Shown here in pieces: positions 22,031-34,075 of a DNA stretch of 64,000 nt. Position 1 is the stretch's first letter. Each line of letters begins with the position of its first letter. The notes beneath the pieces are model-generated. The model was not told the origin of the DNA. It did not search any database and worked only from the letters and a program-made list of their open reading frames with translations. The stretch is from Spirometra erinaceieuropaei (lineage: Eukaryota; Platyhelminthes; Cestoda; Diphyllobothriidea; Diphyllobothriidae). Location of the stretch: the NCBI GenBank assembly GCA_902702965.1, contig CACRXP010000111.1, positions 1,225,669-1,289,668 of the forward strand, given 5' to 3'. The translations under genes and the position numbers were made by a program.

Positions 22031-22260
22031 GACAGCTCGACCGTCGTTGCCGACGATGTCCACCATGTGCTCCACAGCAAAGTAAAGCAGCACAGTGACT
22101 TGTGCGTTAATTATTTTATAGTGGTAGCTGACTTGTACAGCATCTGCCGCATTTTTTCCACCCCATTTGTGCCTGGTGTCGAGACAGAGTCAAGAAGATC
22201 GAAGGCGAGGGAGGGCGCAGGTGGATGGCGCGGTCGAGCCCGAACCTTGGCGCTCCATTT
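22031..22260 (+). repeat. dispersed repeat R6, second copy
   Basis: Parallels 7570-7770: CAGCTCGACCGTCGTTGCCG, CACCATGTGCTCCACAGC, and GTCAAGAAGATCGAAGGCGA near the end. A 151-codon plus frame (22067-22522) overlaps it, which argues that the frame is not a gene. Confidence 0.5.
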
Positions 22261-24690
22261 TGCGCCGCTCGTGTCCACACAGCAAATAACCAGATTTTTA
22301 ATCAAAAACAACAATGGGGGTGGCAGGGGTCCCAGTGTGCGCGATATACGCCTGCAGCCGGGTCTGCCACCGCACCCCGAAATTTCGGCATTTGTTGTGG
22401 GGCGTATTCCGATAGCGCCTGCTAGAATCCGTGTTGATCTAGCCCATATACCACACGGCCCGTTTTTGGGGGGCAAAACTAATCAATCCTATGGATGCGC
22501 GACTGGAATGCTACCTTGCTGAGCAGACTTAAAGGCTATGCTTACGATCAAAGCGTTTGTATCCAGACATGACAGAATTCTCAGAACCACGCAAACACCC
22601 GTTGTGACGGATGATTACAAATCACTGAACCGGCGGCATATAATTCAGGGATGAGGAGGACTATCTGTTACCTCAATACGCAAGTAAACATTCAACGAAA
22701 TATTTAGGAAGTCAAGATCAGCAAACGTATCCTTTCAATTTTTCAGCATTAAGCCTGTTCAGTAATATAAGGAAGGGTACAGTAGCAAAATCCAAACAGC
22801 CAATAAAATTCAGTATGTGGGAAAAGGTCGAGAAGCGTTCAGAGGGCAGGGGTCGGGGTCTAGTTCCATCAGGGTCTTAGTGAGGGGAAGGGGGAAGGTG
22901 GCTGGCAATCAGCTGTCCCCATTTCGTCGCTGTAACTCGACGTGGCGAGTGAGAGCACATGTGCTGGGTTTCTCTTTGCCCGGGTAAGCCGTAGCGCTTG
23001 TACAAACGCTCTATGCGAGCACACGCTGAGTTGACTAGCTGAATGGCCACTTTTACCGTTGTGAGTGTCTGCTAACGCAGGAACTTGCAGTATTTCGCTG
23101 TCACTTTGTTGACTATCTGATGACGGGTTCGAGTAGGAAGCTGAAACGTTAGGCTAATAAACTTCTTGTTCCGGTGACTGCACCTCCTTCTTATGATAAG
23201 AATGTTTCGGTGTACGTCTACCCGTTGGCCGCTGTCAACAAAGTGGGCTATAATGCTCTAGAGATGGACTTTTCTATACCTTGATTTAAACAGACAGGAT
23301 GGAGCTCTCACACCCGCTTGGATAGGCCTCTAATTATTCAACCGATTAGCAAATAACTGCACCATAAACACTTACACGGTAGTATGCTAACATTTGAGTG
23401 GGCACACTATCTACCTTAACCTAGAAGTTCTGTATGAGACGAAATAAATCATTGTCAATTATAGTTTTCTAAGAGGTCGACGACCGAGGGTGTAAAAATC
23501 CGAAACTTAATTAATAGTGTCTTTAAAGAAAAGCGGCGTTTACGCAACTAGCGCGTTGGAAGATAATGGGAGTTCTTAAAAAACACGCATAACACAAAAG
23601 CTCTTTAAATGTGGACATCTGAACTTCACACTCTGAGGAAACAGAAGTCAAGAAGTATCTGTGACTCATACTTTACGCAGATAACTAAATATATATCCGA
23701 GTGCAAGCCGACACAGTAATGCGCGGATATACACCGCAGTTATGTTTTTTTGCCGAACCATTTGCGTATCCATTACATACGTATAAGGGAAAAATATAAG
23801 CGCAAGATAAACATTAGCTGGAAAGTTTCGAACCTGATGACAGTTAGTGAACAACCGCGTCAAAGTCTCAACAACAAATACTCATATCAAAATTTGGAGC
23901 GTGCCTGAAAAGGCCCGCTTCGAAAGGTTAACTCCAAGTTCGCGCATTAATTTCCTCGGAAAATAAACAAGGCACGTAGGTCAATAGCCAATCCAAGTGT
24001 TCTGATTTTGCAGCTTATTTTACTTTGTGCAAAATGCTCGGTTTGCACTTAATTTAATCAAGTGAACAAGATTTGTGAAGCTGACCCTTCAGTTTTGATG
24101 TAAATATTTAACAGTTATTTGAGACTACATTAGAAGAATCGGAGAATCCGATACGTGTGAATTAAATAGTCACATATGATCTATAGCGCGGAAGTTTTTA
24201 TTTTTCAGCATTAAAAACAGAGCGGGAAGATAGTAATCTCCGACTTCCGCAACTATGCGTAAGAGTAGCTACAGTGGAAAGGAAAGTTTGGTTTTCCAAC
24301 GCTACTCTTCTTAGTCTCTCTCGAGAAAGACGAGGGAGATTAAGGTTACTATTTCTGACTTATTGACTGTCGCAAACCCATTTGTATGTAAACCCAGGTT
24401 TGGATAAACTGATAGTGGAATCAGGATTCCTTGGTTATTTCATTTTGAGCTAACGTTCTACCATCAGGCTAAAGGTCCGTTCTCCAGTCGTTTGAGACCA
24501 CAAATTTTAACTATCGTTGGAAGGTAATACACATTTTTACCCTCCTCTGTGTTCGTGGATACTTATTCCGCATAGGAAAAGGTCTCTATACGACTGCTAT
24601 GAGGTCACTAGTTTCAACTTTAAAGTTCAGCACTAGGATCATGGCCCAAGACGTGGTGATTGAATGCCCTTTTCATTATATCCAATGTTA
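22261..24690. other. no gene; contains one PLE-type hammerhead remnant
   Basis: Apart from the motif at 23111-23156 I find no domain-bearing frame. A small hairpin (AAGAGTAGC...GCTACTCTT) lies at about 24260-24310. Confidence 0.35.
23111..23156 (+). ncRNA. hammerhead-like motif, core intact, stems weakened
   Basis: CTGATGA at 23117-23123, one extra C, GGGTTC, loop GAGTAG, GAAGCT, GAAA at 23143-23146, then CGTT and AGGC. The invariant core is complete and the cleavage base is U rather than C, which hammerheads tolerate. Stem II has one mismatch and a wobble, and stem I (CTAT/AGGC) pairs poorly. The context GGCTAATAAACTTCTTGTTC parallels GGGCGAATAAAGCCCTTG of PLE D, so this is a PLE 3' end. 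Confidence 0.6.
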
Positions 24691-24692
24691 TA

Positions 24693-25685
24693 CAGTAGGT
24701 GGGCTAACTCATGAAAACTCAACCGAAATTCCGAAATGCGTTTTCGTTTCGAAGATATTAATTAAGTAGGTTTGTAAAACTAGTCAGTCTGCAAAATCAT
24801 TCTATAATATTTCAGTTACCTCAGGAGGCCGGCTTTCGAATGAACTTCTTTTCGCTTGTATGCAAAAACAACACTCGGTAAAAAATAACTACTTATATAG
24901 GATGAATTTTTTTCATTGATTTTTAATGTCCCTTAAAGTCCAATTATAATTCATAGAAAACATGCATGAAAATATTCCGTTGTTTGCTTATTCGGTAGAA
25001 AATTACGTCTTCTTCCTATACTATACTCAGAAGAGAGACATAATTCGGTTTTGAATAAGTTTTAACTGTGGGGCTTTTAAATGACGTGAAATGGCCGTTC
25101 GTGAATCGTCATATATCTGCATTTACCAATGTGGATTGTAAAGTTAACAAAGGGGTTCAAATCCACTGCTAAATTTTATGAACCCCATATGGCATCCTCT
25201 CAATTCCGTAGAGAAACGTGTGGTTTTCCGTACGCGGAAAATATACGGCTTGTAGTTTAGAAACCCTGAATCAAAGTGTGACGTTAGAGCGGGTTCAAAA
25301 TTATTTGGAAATTGGAAGCGTTTTTAAAAACCAAAATTCTACCTTTCTTCGAATATAAGATTGGAAGAAGACGTAATTGCTTTCCAAAGGAGCAAAAGAA
25401 TGAATCTTTTTATTTATGTTTTCCATGAAATAAAACTGGGCTTCTAGGGACAGTGAAAATCAATGAGAAAAATTCATACTACATAAGTCGTCATTTTTAT
25501 AAAGTGTAGTTTTTGCATGCAAGGGAAAAGAAGTTCATTCGAAAGCCGGCATCCTGAGGTAGCTGAAATATTATAGAATGATGTTACAGGCTGACTAGTT
25601 TTACAAACCTACTTAATTAATCCCTTCGGATTGAAAACGCATTTTGGAATTTCGGTTGACATTTCATGAGTTATCCCGCATGCTG
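24693..25685. mobile_element. foldback Tc1-like MITE, copy 4
   Basis: TA at 24691-24692, left end CAGTAGGTGGGCTAACTC, right end GAGTTATCCCGCATGCTG, TA at 25686-25687; 993 bp. Arms share CCGGCTTTCGAATGAACTTC (plus) with GAAGTTCATTCGAAAGCCGG (inverted). One of the best preserved copies. Confidence 0.9.
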
Positions 25686-25786
25686 TACAATAGAAGGGGA
25701 GCCTTAGTAGAATGGCGTGTGTATTCACCTAGTGTCCTGCATATCCTACAAAATGTGTTTTGAGGAAATAGTAGTGTTCACATCTT

Positions 25787-25829
25787 GCTGGCGTTTCGGA
25801 GAGCATGGCTGGCTGTCCATTATCAAATC
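25787..25829 (-). ncRNA. degenerate hammerhead-like motif (PLE H-type 3' end)
   Basis: Minus strand: TTGATAA in place of CTGATGA, GGA...TCC stem II remnant, GAAA, then CGCC in place of CGTC. Core changes make cleavage unlikely. It is a direct repeat of the motif at 26406-26448 with similar flanks on the plus strand (GGAATTAGTGCGTTTGGCC against GGAATTAGTTGGCC). Confidence 0.5.
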
Positions 25830-25894
25830 GTTTACTGGGAGAATCTATTGGAATTAGTGCGTTTGGCCGATCGATTTTCTTGTTTTTTCGATGT

Positions 25895-26224
25895 TTTCGA
25901 GTATGAAACTGAAAAAAGACGTAATTGTTTACTGATCCAGCAAAAAATGAATCGTTTTATACATGTTTTCTATAAAATTTATTTTGACCTTTAAGAGCAT
26001 CGAAAATCAATGAAAGAATGCATGCTAATTAAGTAGTCATTTTACCGAGTATGATTTTTGGATGTAGCCGGAAAGACTTTTGTTCGAAAGCCCTAACGTA
26101 ACTGAATTATTATAGAATTATGCTGCAAGATGTTTGATTTTACAAGTCTCCTTAGTTCGTCTTTTCTAAACGAAGACGCATTTTGTAATTTCTGTTGAGA
26201 TTTCATGAGTCAGCCCACTTACTG
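25895..26224. mobile_element. foldback MITE, right half only
   Basis: Matches the right arm of the family from the GACGTAATTG landmark to the end CAGCCCACTTACTG, followed by TA at 26225-26226. The left arm and centre are missing. It lies between the two tandem PLE H-type ends. Confidence 0.7.
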
Positions 26225-26405
26225 TAATTTTCGGTCAAACGTTTTCACACACCATGGTATATCGGACACTTGGTCACTCCGATTGGCGTAAACATGGCCT
26301 TATGCAACTAGCCTATTCCAGGGCGTCCAGAAGAATATCGCACTACGTGGAACATATTTAGGTTTGAAAAAATTGAAGTACTCACAGGAGCAAGGGGATT
26401 GCACT

Positions 26406-26448
26406 GCTGACGTTTCGGAGAGCTTGGTCGGTCCTCCATCATCAAAGC
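26406..26448 (-). ncRNA. hammerhead-like motif of PLE H, one core change
   Basis: Minus strand: stem I GCT, core TTGATGA (C3 is U), extra T, stem II GGAGG/CTCTCC, GAAA, CGTC, stem I AGC. Apart from C3 the core is complete and all stems pair. Because C3 pairs with G8 in the active fold, a U there should weaken activity. It sits at the 3' side of the PLE H endonuclease remnant. Confidence 0.65.
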
Positions 26449-27340
26449 GTCTAGTGTATAAACCGACCAGAATTTTTAATAGACGGCGGAATTAGTTGGC
26501 CTTGGGCTGATTGATTTTTTTCCTGCTTTCGCTGCCTTGGCCCTCTGACCGTCGTTTGTGAATGTTGGTGGCCTCCTGTGTTGTGTATCGACACCTGAAT
26601 TGGGATTAGTTCGTTTTTGTCCCATTTTGGTCGTGTTTACTCAGTATTCTTACACTCCGTATGACCGTCTTGTCCTTGTCATGGCGTATGTAGTGACATT
26701 GGACTTTATAGGTCGTAGAAAGGACTAAATGCCTGTTTATGGAGTTGGCACCTGAGCACCAAGCCTCAAGTGTGAGACGTTCTGTCCTTGAGGACCCCCA
26801 GCCTTAGACGGCTGCTCCTTGAAAGCCAAAATTGTGGACGGTCCGTCCTGTGAGTTAGGGTCTAGTCTCCGAGTTGCCGGTTTTTGCTAATGTAGGCGGG
26901 TCTGCAATTTTCCTTCGGTTTCCCCAACTTAGTTGCGGTCTTAATTGTTACAACGTATTTGACAGACAACTGTTGAGGTCTCAGTGGGTGGCAGTATGTC
27001 TTTGGGTTGCAATGAACGGCGACGAATTGTTGCCTAGGGTCGATGGGCAGTGCGTACTCTGGGTGGGTTACAACAGTCGTGAAACCGACTCGGAGACTCC
27101 TTTAATGTAAGGAATAGCCCTCAAGATTTCGGTTTGTAATTCTTGTGGTCGTCGTCCGTTCACTCGACGCTTGCTTTGCTTGGTAAAGTAGCTTGGTTAT
27201 CCATTGGCCCGAAGGAGGTCATAAAGTTATTGTCTTTTTTGGCTGGTGCGCTGCAATGTGTTGAAACTCTTTCGAATAGAGTGCGGAAACATCTGCGTTT
27301 GTGAGACAGTTGTCCCGCTGTCCAGTTGAACAGAACCGGG
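26449..27340 (-). pseudogene. Penelope-like element H: RT thumb and GIY-YIG endonuclease
   Basis: Several minus frames together give HKRRCFRTLFERVSTH (about 27310-27255), then LTLKESPSRFHDCCNPP, RVRTAHRP, and LQPKDILPPTETSTVVCQIR followed by CNN*DRN*VGETEGKLQTRL (27003-26890), where * is a stop. This is the linker and GVVY..C..C..YVGET...RLHEH pattern of PLE endonucleases, with both tyrosine-region codons damaged. At about 26600-26500 the C-terminal part is fragmentary. It is a third lineage, distinct from A-C and D-E. Two stop codons lie inside the GIY-YIG core, so it is dead. Confidence 0.7.
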
Positions 27341-30300
27341 TCTACACTGGCCTGTAGCGGACATGACTCATAACCCCTGCTATCGACGTGTGATACGCAT
27401 TAGGCACGAACTTTACGTCGTGTCTGCCAGTGCACAAAGTCTCGGCTTAACTCAGAAAAGTCACTGGCGCGTTGGAGACTATACCGCGGGTAAAGTTTAC
27501 TCAGATCAGATCCAGAGATCAAGCACCCCGACCAAGCGGTCGTATCTTGTCATTTGGGAAACCCGGATTCATGCAGTACAGATGATGGTCGCTTACCTGT
27601 GAGTGGGATGATCTTTGTTTTTCCCAAAAAACACTGTAAGTGAGAAAAGGTTCGAGCAAGAAAGACACAGCGCAGGTAAACATCGCCAAACATAAATAAT
27701 CTCTCCAAAGTCACCATCTCTTCCAGTACAAGTTAACCTCATCCACAGAGTCACTGGCTACGTTTTATGAACCAATCTGTTTACTGCGAATCACGTTTGA
27801 TAGAACAAAAAGCATCATATCTCGATGAAGTAACATTAACAGTATCGCTCAAACTTGATCTTTTGATTTATCAAAAAGGAAAAGGTGTCAATACTTTTCG
27901 TAAAAAAAGGAATCAAACGTCTCGAGGCTACTTGCGTAGTTCTGTCTAGACATACTTTCTTAGTAAGTGTGTTCTCTGTTTAGAGGAAGGACGGACGATG
28001 CCATTCCGCGATTAAATATTGGCTCAAGCATAGTTCATAGCAACTCGGCAATCCGTTTCGCATAGCAAGTCATTATCCAAGATATTGTAAAATTTAAACT
28101 GTACAGGAAGAAAAGGAAACGTTGTATAATTTGCCATAGTAATTGCCCAATCCGCTTAGCATCTAAATTTTTCGAAAGCCCGCGCGTTTTCAAGTATTAT
28201 AAAGAGATTAACAGTAAAACGGACAACAAAGTCAGTTATCACTGTGATGCGAATGACAGGTTGTATTATGAATCACACAACTTTGTTAATTCCTGTTTAA
28301 TAAACTTCTGAATGCATGTAGAGCTTAGCTTGATATGAAACCTTGTAAATAAGAGCCTGATCACCTTTTTCAGCGCCATCTTTTTTGGGCACAAAGGTCG
28401 AACTCGTAATAATAAAATCGTTAATTTTTTATTTGAGGTAGTGATGGGTCAGCAGACTGCCTGAGCAACTGGGGCCCAAGGTCAAGAATCATGATGCCCC
28501 CTATATTGGCTTCGAATCCGTATTCCGGCCTAAAAGGTAACTAACATTACGTTCTGAATTCTACAAAACATCGATTACGCCAGTCTAAAGTGCAATTACT
28601 AGTTCCCTTTGTGTGCCCAAAGAGATGAGGTGGAGTTTAGAATCCGTCACTGGCAAAACAACTCCACAAATATTTAAAATAAAAGAATTAGATTGGCGGA
28701 TTGGACAAATGCATAAAACAACTGATTTGTTTATTATAAATCAGTTCATTGCAATTGTTTCCACCTTGTCAAATTGTCTGATTGACATCTAGAAGTTCTC
28801 TTCCGTTTAAGCATTCTGTGATGAACGGGGATAACACGACCGAAATTTGCCGTAGGCTAGGCATCAAAAAGTCGAAAGTTTCTATGCCACATTTTCCTCA
28901 CAATAAACTCTGTCAAAACAGAGATAAAAGTGCTTACAAAATTCAAGCAAACCAAAGTTCGGATGAAAACAAAAAAGGATTTCAAAGAGGTGCACTGCGA
29001 GAAGACGCGACCACTTAAATAATAATTTCGTTTTTAGACGTCACGAATTCACGTTCATGCCCATTAACTGTCACGGCATCAGATAAAGGGAATGGGTGCA
29101 CTGAGGTTGCAACATTTGATCGATGCATTTGCTCTGCCGAGACATATTTATCAGAATTAACGACTTACAAACCCTCCCCCCATAATTTCTGGACATTCAT
29201 TTCCCTTATCGGATGTTATCTCATATGAGGGGTCCAAATGTGAATCCTTCTGAAAACGTTTAGCCCTGTGTCGTTTTAACTAGCGAAATAACGCAAAGTC
29301 CATCTTGTCGTGACTAGTCATATCAGAAATAATTCAAAAAATGCGGAAAATTCTCGTGAAATCATTTTGGAATTTACACTTTATGTATGTGAAAACTGTA
29401 TAAAAGAGCTATTCTTAGACATTGGCCTGTATATGCCAATTAAGTTATTCAGTTATTTGTTTGCTTAGGCTTTTTATTCTTCTAAAATTTGAGTCTACTT
29501 TAATTACACGATTTTCCGCCTTTAGGCGTTCCCGTATTTCCTGGAATTTTTTTGGTTTTAACCAACATAATATCTCTTTCAGTATTCATTGTGTGGCTCT
29601 TTTTGACCTAAGGTCGTTCACTATTAATTTTTAGTCTTGATCTATGAAGTTAGGCAGACTTTTGATTAACTGGGGTCTTTTCGCAAATTATATGGTTTTT
29701 GCCCCCTGTATCCTGATATGACGGTAATCAAGCGCGGCGGCGTCGCCAGAAGTGGATCTGAGCCTTCATTTTTTAATCGATCTAGCAGACGAATGTTTGC
29801 TTTAGATAAACTCTTATCAGGTGTGTACCAGTATTAAAACGCGCGGGTGGTTGGAAAAATGGCCTCTTTCACACCCTGATCCCTAATTATCGACCCGCAT
29901 TTCCCACCTCCACTTGGGAGAAACTATGAGTACTACTCATTTCTTCATATTGCTCGTTTTAACGCGTGCACTGAGTTCCAGTGAAGTTCCAAAGCGTCAG
30001 GCCAATAACTCATTTGTCCCACCGATTATATTTTCTTATCCAATTATAAGTTATTGAAAGTAAAATCAAGCTCTCGAGATTGCATTCTTTATTATACTTT
30101 TATGGGCATTTTTTGAGTTAAAAACATTCAAACATGCCAACATTTGCAAATTACTTCCGGAGTTAATTTGAACAGAAAGTCTGTTCGGTGTTATTTCAGT
30201 TTCCGCGATGGCTTCCATGTCAAAAATTCATGCAATAAAAGCCCCCAAACGGCTATAGCCGATTATTTATTCTTTGGGAAGATTGCCGCCGTTACGACCG

Positions 30301-30358
30301 GGATCAATTGCTGGCAGTCAAAGAACGTCTCAGCGCTGTATTCTCAAGCAAATAATTT
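27341..30358. other. no recognisable gene
   Basis: Small frames (27363-27602, 28782-29018) show no domain. At about 29972-30010 a plus-strand stretch (CACTGAGTTCC ... AAAGCGTCAGGCCAATAA) looks like a worn PLE 3' hammerhead with part of the core deleted. Confidence 0.35.
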
Positions 30359-30664
30359 ATGTTGGAGGAGGAGGGAGAAAATAGCAGCTGGCCTTCCTGG
30401 ATGTTTTGGCATTTCGCAGACTGTGGTGGCCTAAAGACCAAAGTGTTCGATAAAGCGACGAATATGACGCAAGTACAGGACTTTGACTACATTTGCCACA
30501 AATGCAGTTACGTAAGGACACCATATCAGCGTATTAAGACACAACGAAGTGAAACGGAAGACAGGGTTGCTGAATTACAATACAATCGACGAGTGCTTGA
30601 AGTGAATGGCCACCTGCGCAACCCTGTCAACCACTGTAACGGAAACGGGGGTCAAAATGGCTGA
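30359..30664 (+). pseudogene. PHD-finger-like fragment, perhaps retroelement ORF1
   Basis: The plus frame contains WMFWHFADCGGLKTKVFDK, then VQDFDYICHKCSYV. The W-x-H-x-x-DC-GGL...Y-ICHKC spacing is that of the second half of a PHD zinc finger; the first C-x-x-C pair is lost or out of frame. A polar, helix-prone segment (KTQRSETEDRVAELQYNRRV) follows. PHD fingers next to a coiled segment are known in ORF1 proteins of CR1-type retrotransposons and also in host chromatin proteins. No RT is seen nearby, so I cannot decide. The missing half suggests a broken copy. Confidence 0.35.
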
Positions 30665-31249
30665 GGGTACGCGTTTAACGACCACGCCAAGTCCGCGTAA
30701 ACTCATCAGCACTGTCGTATCTAAGTGTTGCAGACCGTTAACTGAAGCCAGAACGAAGAGAGAGGGGGCGAAGCTGTGGAATGCCCCCCCCCCCCTACAT
30801 GGCACATCAGCACACCGCTTATCATAATAAATCCGATGTGCTTGTGTCCTGCACGGCGCGCTGTAAACCGTTGTTTGGAAGACCGACGATTGGTGAAATA
30901 ATTTGGTCACTCTTGAGACCGAAAGTTAGGCTAAAAAGGCTCCTTTTAAATGCAGTCGCTATTGCACTTTCGCCGACTTCAGATTCCAGCCGCTCTCGCG
31001 AAAGCATGGTAGATGAGGCGGTAGCGGGTGTTGTTTGACACGCGTTTGCGAGTTGTGCAACTTTGTCAGGCACTATGAACGAGGTCACCTTCGGCCGCCT
31101 TGATGGCGTAGGAGAGAGCGCGACAGGCGCTGCGAAGGGAGCGCCTGACAATAAATCAGTTTTTGCGCAGGTCACCAGTGCTGCGTCTTCTCCGAGGGAT
31201 GTGCGTTGCAAGTGATCACTCTGACGATCGAGCTGTCAACTACTAGAAG
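30665..31249. other. no recognisable gene; 11-12 bp C run
   Basis: Minus frames (30575-30910, 30822-31211) show no motif. A C homopolymer lies near 30783-30794. Confidence 0.35.
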
Positions 31250-31776
31250 TCAAAAGAGGCACATCGGGCCTGATGCAGTTGCAGACGAAGCAACTGCGTC
31301 GGGGAAACTGAAAGACTGCTCCGGACGCGAACAACCGAACACGCGATAGCAGGTATGGTGAAATGACGTCAACTCTCAAGTCGCGGCCAATCCGATGAGA
31401 CCCGGTCACGCATTCAAGTTCGGTGGGGTCGAAATTTGCGTGGGAGGTGAAAATCGTATGCGCCGCGAGTCTATCAACAAGTACAGTGACCCACCTACCT
31501 CATTTTCGGGTCTGAGATTCGGTTCGGCCAAAGTAATTAGCCAGACCGGTAGGTTAGTTGGTCGAGCAATCACCACGCCAACGTCTAACACGGATGATGA
31601 AATTTCAGTAATTTACAACTTGCATGCCGGCTATCAAACAATTAGCGCACCAGCGGACCATCATCCTCGATAAAGGGGAGAGTGGTTAGCTATCATAGAT
31701 ATATATATATTAGCATAACGATTGCATCTTATAAATGCTGCAACTTCCTGTGCACTATTCACCCACTTCTGTCACT
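31250..31776 (+). pseudogene. Penelope-like element E: endonuclease C-terminus
   Basis: The plus frame at 31395-31673 reads MRPGHAFKFGGVEICVGGEN, then SINKYSDPPTSFSGLRFGSA. This parallels PLE D (STRPGHAFKFDEVKSLAKGN and SINKCNDIPTPNFVLRHSLA). Upstream, 31250-31390 aligns in broken frames with the YVGE region of D. 3' of the coding remnant comes a conserved UTR (GATTGCATCTTATAAATGCT) and a hammerhead-like motif. Dead copy. Confidence 0.7.
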
Positions 31777-31818
31777 GTCTCTGATGATGGATTCAAGTGA
31801 AAATTCGAAGCGCCAGGC
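31777..31818 (+). ncRNA. hammerhead-like motif of PLE E, core damaged
   Basis: Stem I GTCT/AGGC pairs fully, CTGATGA is intact and stem II (GGATTC/AAATTC) mostly pairs. GAAA has become GAAG and CGTC has become CGCC. The two changes fall at the A15.1-U16.1 pair, which becomes G-C, so pairing is kept although the A is normally required. Confidence 0.6.
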
Positions 31819-31829
31819 GAATAAAGCCC

Positions 31830-33190
31830 TTGTTCCAATGATCGCTTCTGCTTCTTGCAAACTACTTCCGGAAATTTGCAACTTCGCTTGTATCAATCAA
31901 AAACACAGTTTGTCCTCGCCTTTGCAGCGAGCAATGTGAATGTTTTAGCTAATTTCTTTTGTCTTGGCCGTTGGATACGTGCGCGCGTTTGTCGACTTTC
32001 TTCGTCGTGTGTACTTTGATCCAGCTAGAATGGTGTTCGTTCCTTCATCATGATTGCCTCTCTCGTAGGAATGAGAGGGAGCGCAAATGCGTCAGAGAAG
32101 CAGTCTTCACTTATGATTGAGTCCCCGAAGCTCGATGTCTTGGTAAACTAAACTCATCTTGCCCTCTGGATACGTGCGTGCAATATCATGGTGCGGGCGA
32201 CGTTATGGGAATTCGTTAGCTGCGTCAGCTGAAAGTGCCTCTTTAAGGAATCGTTTCTTCCGATAGGTCTTCGGCACGTCCATTTTTGACAGGTTTTCGT
32301 ACACATTTCGTGCGTCTAGAGTTCCATAGGAAGGCGACTTCGTTCTCTAGGTTACCTTACCCTAACTCTCCACCAGAATGTCTGATTGTGTTGTCGTTTT
32401 CCTCTTGAATAACCCAATCCATTCAATAAATTCTCATTATTACTGCGCAAAATCCTGCTAAGTTTATAATGTCGAGCCAGAATCATTTTTCGCTGTTTGT
32501 ACGATCACGCTATTCATATATTCCCATATACTCATTCCCCTTAAAATATGTTAGTCATTAGAATAACAAAAGCCTGATAAGTTTTAACAGTCGAATCCGT
32601 GCTGTTTATTATCAAACGATGAGGGAAATTTGGCCAGCGTGCGAAAATAGATCAATGGTTGGAGTAACTGCGCAGATAGTTGTGGAGGGGGGTGATAGAG
32701 CGTAGAGGGGTTTTAATTAATGTTCCTTAAAATCCTACGTTTTAACTATCTTACGACCTAATCTGTTCCCAAGGGGAGCATTGCTACGAGAATAACAAAC
32801 TGACCCTACGTCCGATTACCAATGTTCAGGCAATGCATTGCGATTGAATACCCACCTTTCAAACAATAATTTATTTATTTGTACGGATGAGAACAACTTT
32901 TAAGTATTTCCTACATCATAACTCCAAGGAGAGTTGGGGTTTGGGATGGTACATAATACAACTTGCCACACTTTAAACAATGGTATATACTATTTCAGCG
33001 TTTATGCATGCGTCTCATAAGCTAATCTAAATCCCAGCGTTTTTAATCGTGTTATGCCCTGCGTGTCGTTCTTTACTAGATTACAGAAACTGTTGAAAAG
33101 AACGGCACGGTAATACAAGGGGATAAATGAAAGCAACACACACGTTACGTGCTATGATGAATTATTTGCTAAGAGAAGACCCTTTAGTAG
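31830..33190. other. no gene; worn dispersed-repeat sequence
   Basis: Bases 32170-32345 (GGAATCGTTTCTTCCGATAG, CTTCGGCACGTCC) faintly match repeat R4 at 43560-43720. Bases 32640-32790 faintly match 39105-39270. No coding pattern. Confidence 0.35.
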
Positions 33191-33580
33191 GGCTGACTTA
33201 TATGGTCCCTTAGACAGGGCAGGGGGAAAAGGGCGACCGGACCAAGCAATAAAGGTGGATCTGCGCAAATTTCTGGAGAAGACAAAATATTCCCGTGTCC
33301 AAACCCCAACAATGACTCCAATATATAACTAAACCGTTGCCTTAATCTGGACCCCAACCCTAAATCCTTACCCTGCAATTAACATAAGCCCTCTTCCTAG
33401 CCCTAAATACGATCCCGACTTGCCTTAACTTTAACTCTAACCTTAAACCTAATCGCCATCTGAATCCTAAAGTCGATCTTATACCTAGCCCTTATTTCAC
33501 TGGAGGTTGACTTAAAGCCACCCGTATAGCAGGCAGTTGTTGTTTGCTTGCCCTGTTTAAGGGACCATATATGTCAGCCT
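33191..33580. mobile_element. 390-bp TIR element around a telomere-like tract
   Basis: The ends are 33-bp inverted repeats: GGCTGACTTATATGGTCCCT at 33191 and its counterpart (AGGGACCATATATGTCAGCC) ending at 33580, with two or three mismatches. Inside, from about 33340 to 33490, is a ragged CCCTAA-like series (CCCCAACCCTAAATCCTTAC, AGCCCTAAAT, TAACCTTAAACC, AGCCC). No open frame of note. Confidence 0.6.
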
Positions 33581-33734
33581 TATCGACCCCTTTCCGAAAC
33601 AGCTGAAGCACAGCAAAGCTGGCTGTGTGTTTGCCTGACGAATAATCACCTGTGGCTGCGCACAGTGCTGGAGTGGATAATGAGTTTAACCACGCAGCCA
33701 TCACGAGTATTATCCCTGCCAGAAACAGGACAGG

Positions 33735-34075
33735 CCAAGAATTGATTGAAACTTGTGCCTCGGATTACGACACAGTAATTCGGTGCATCAACTCGGTGTC
33801 GACATACAGAGCTCTGAGTAGTCACATCCAGACCTGAATGACCACATTTTGATTGGTTCGAACCCCCTATAACTTCCGCCTGTCCTGTTCCCGCCTTTAC
33901 TTTTGACTATGAACCCCGCAAGATTTCGAAAGCTTAGACGGATAAAATTGTTCCGGCTGCCAAACAACCTATTTCTTCCCTATTAATGCCGACACCTGGG
34001 ATCTGAATGCTCCCATCGATTTGTGAACATAATCGCTGCTATCACAAAACCCCTAGCTCAAACGGACGCCTTGAA
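33735..34075 (+). repeat. dispersed repeat R3, copy 1
   Basis: Shares order and words with 41180-41515 and 43850-44195: CTCGGATTACGAC, a GTCGACATACAGAGC/GTCGGCATACGGACC block, CACATCCAGACCTG/CACCTCCAGGCCT, and CATAATCGCTGCTATCA. No protein recognised in any frame shared by all three. Confidence 0.5.

Noticed and set aside
22067..22522. 151-codon plus frame, opposed by a 121-codon minus frame
   Set aside because: It overlaps dispersed repeat R6, is rich in low-complexity P/R/G and has no recognised domain.
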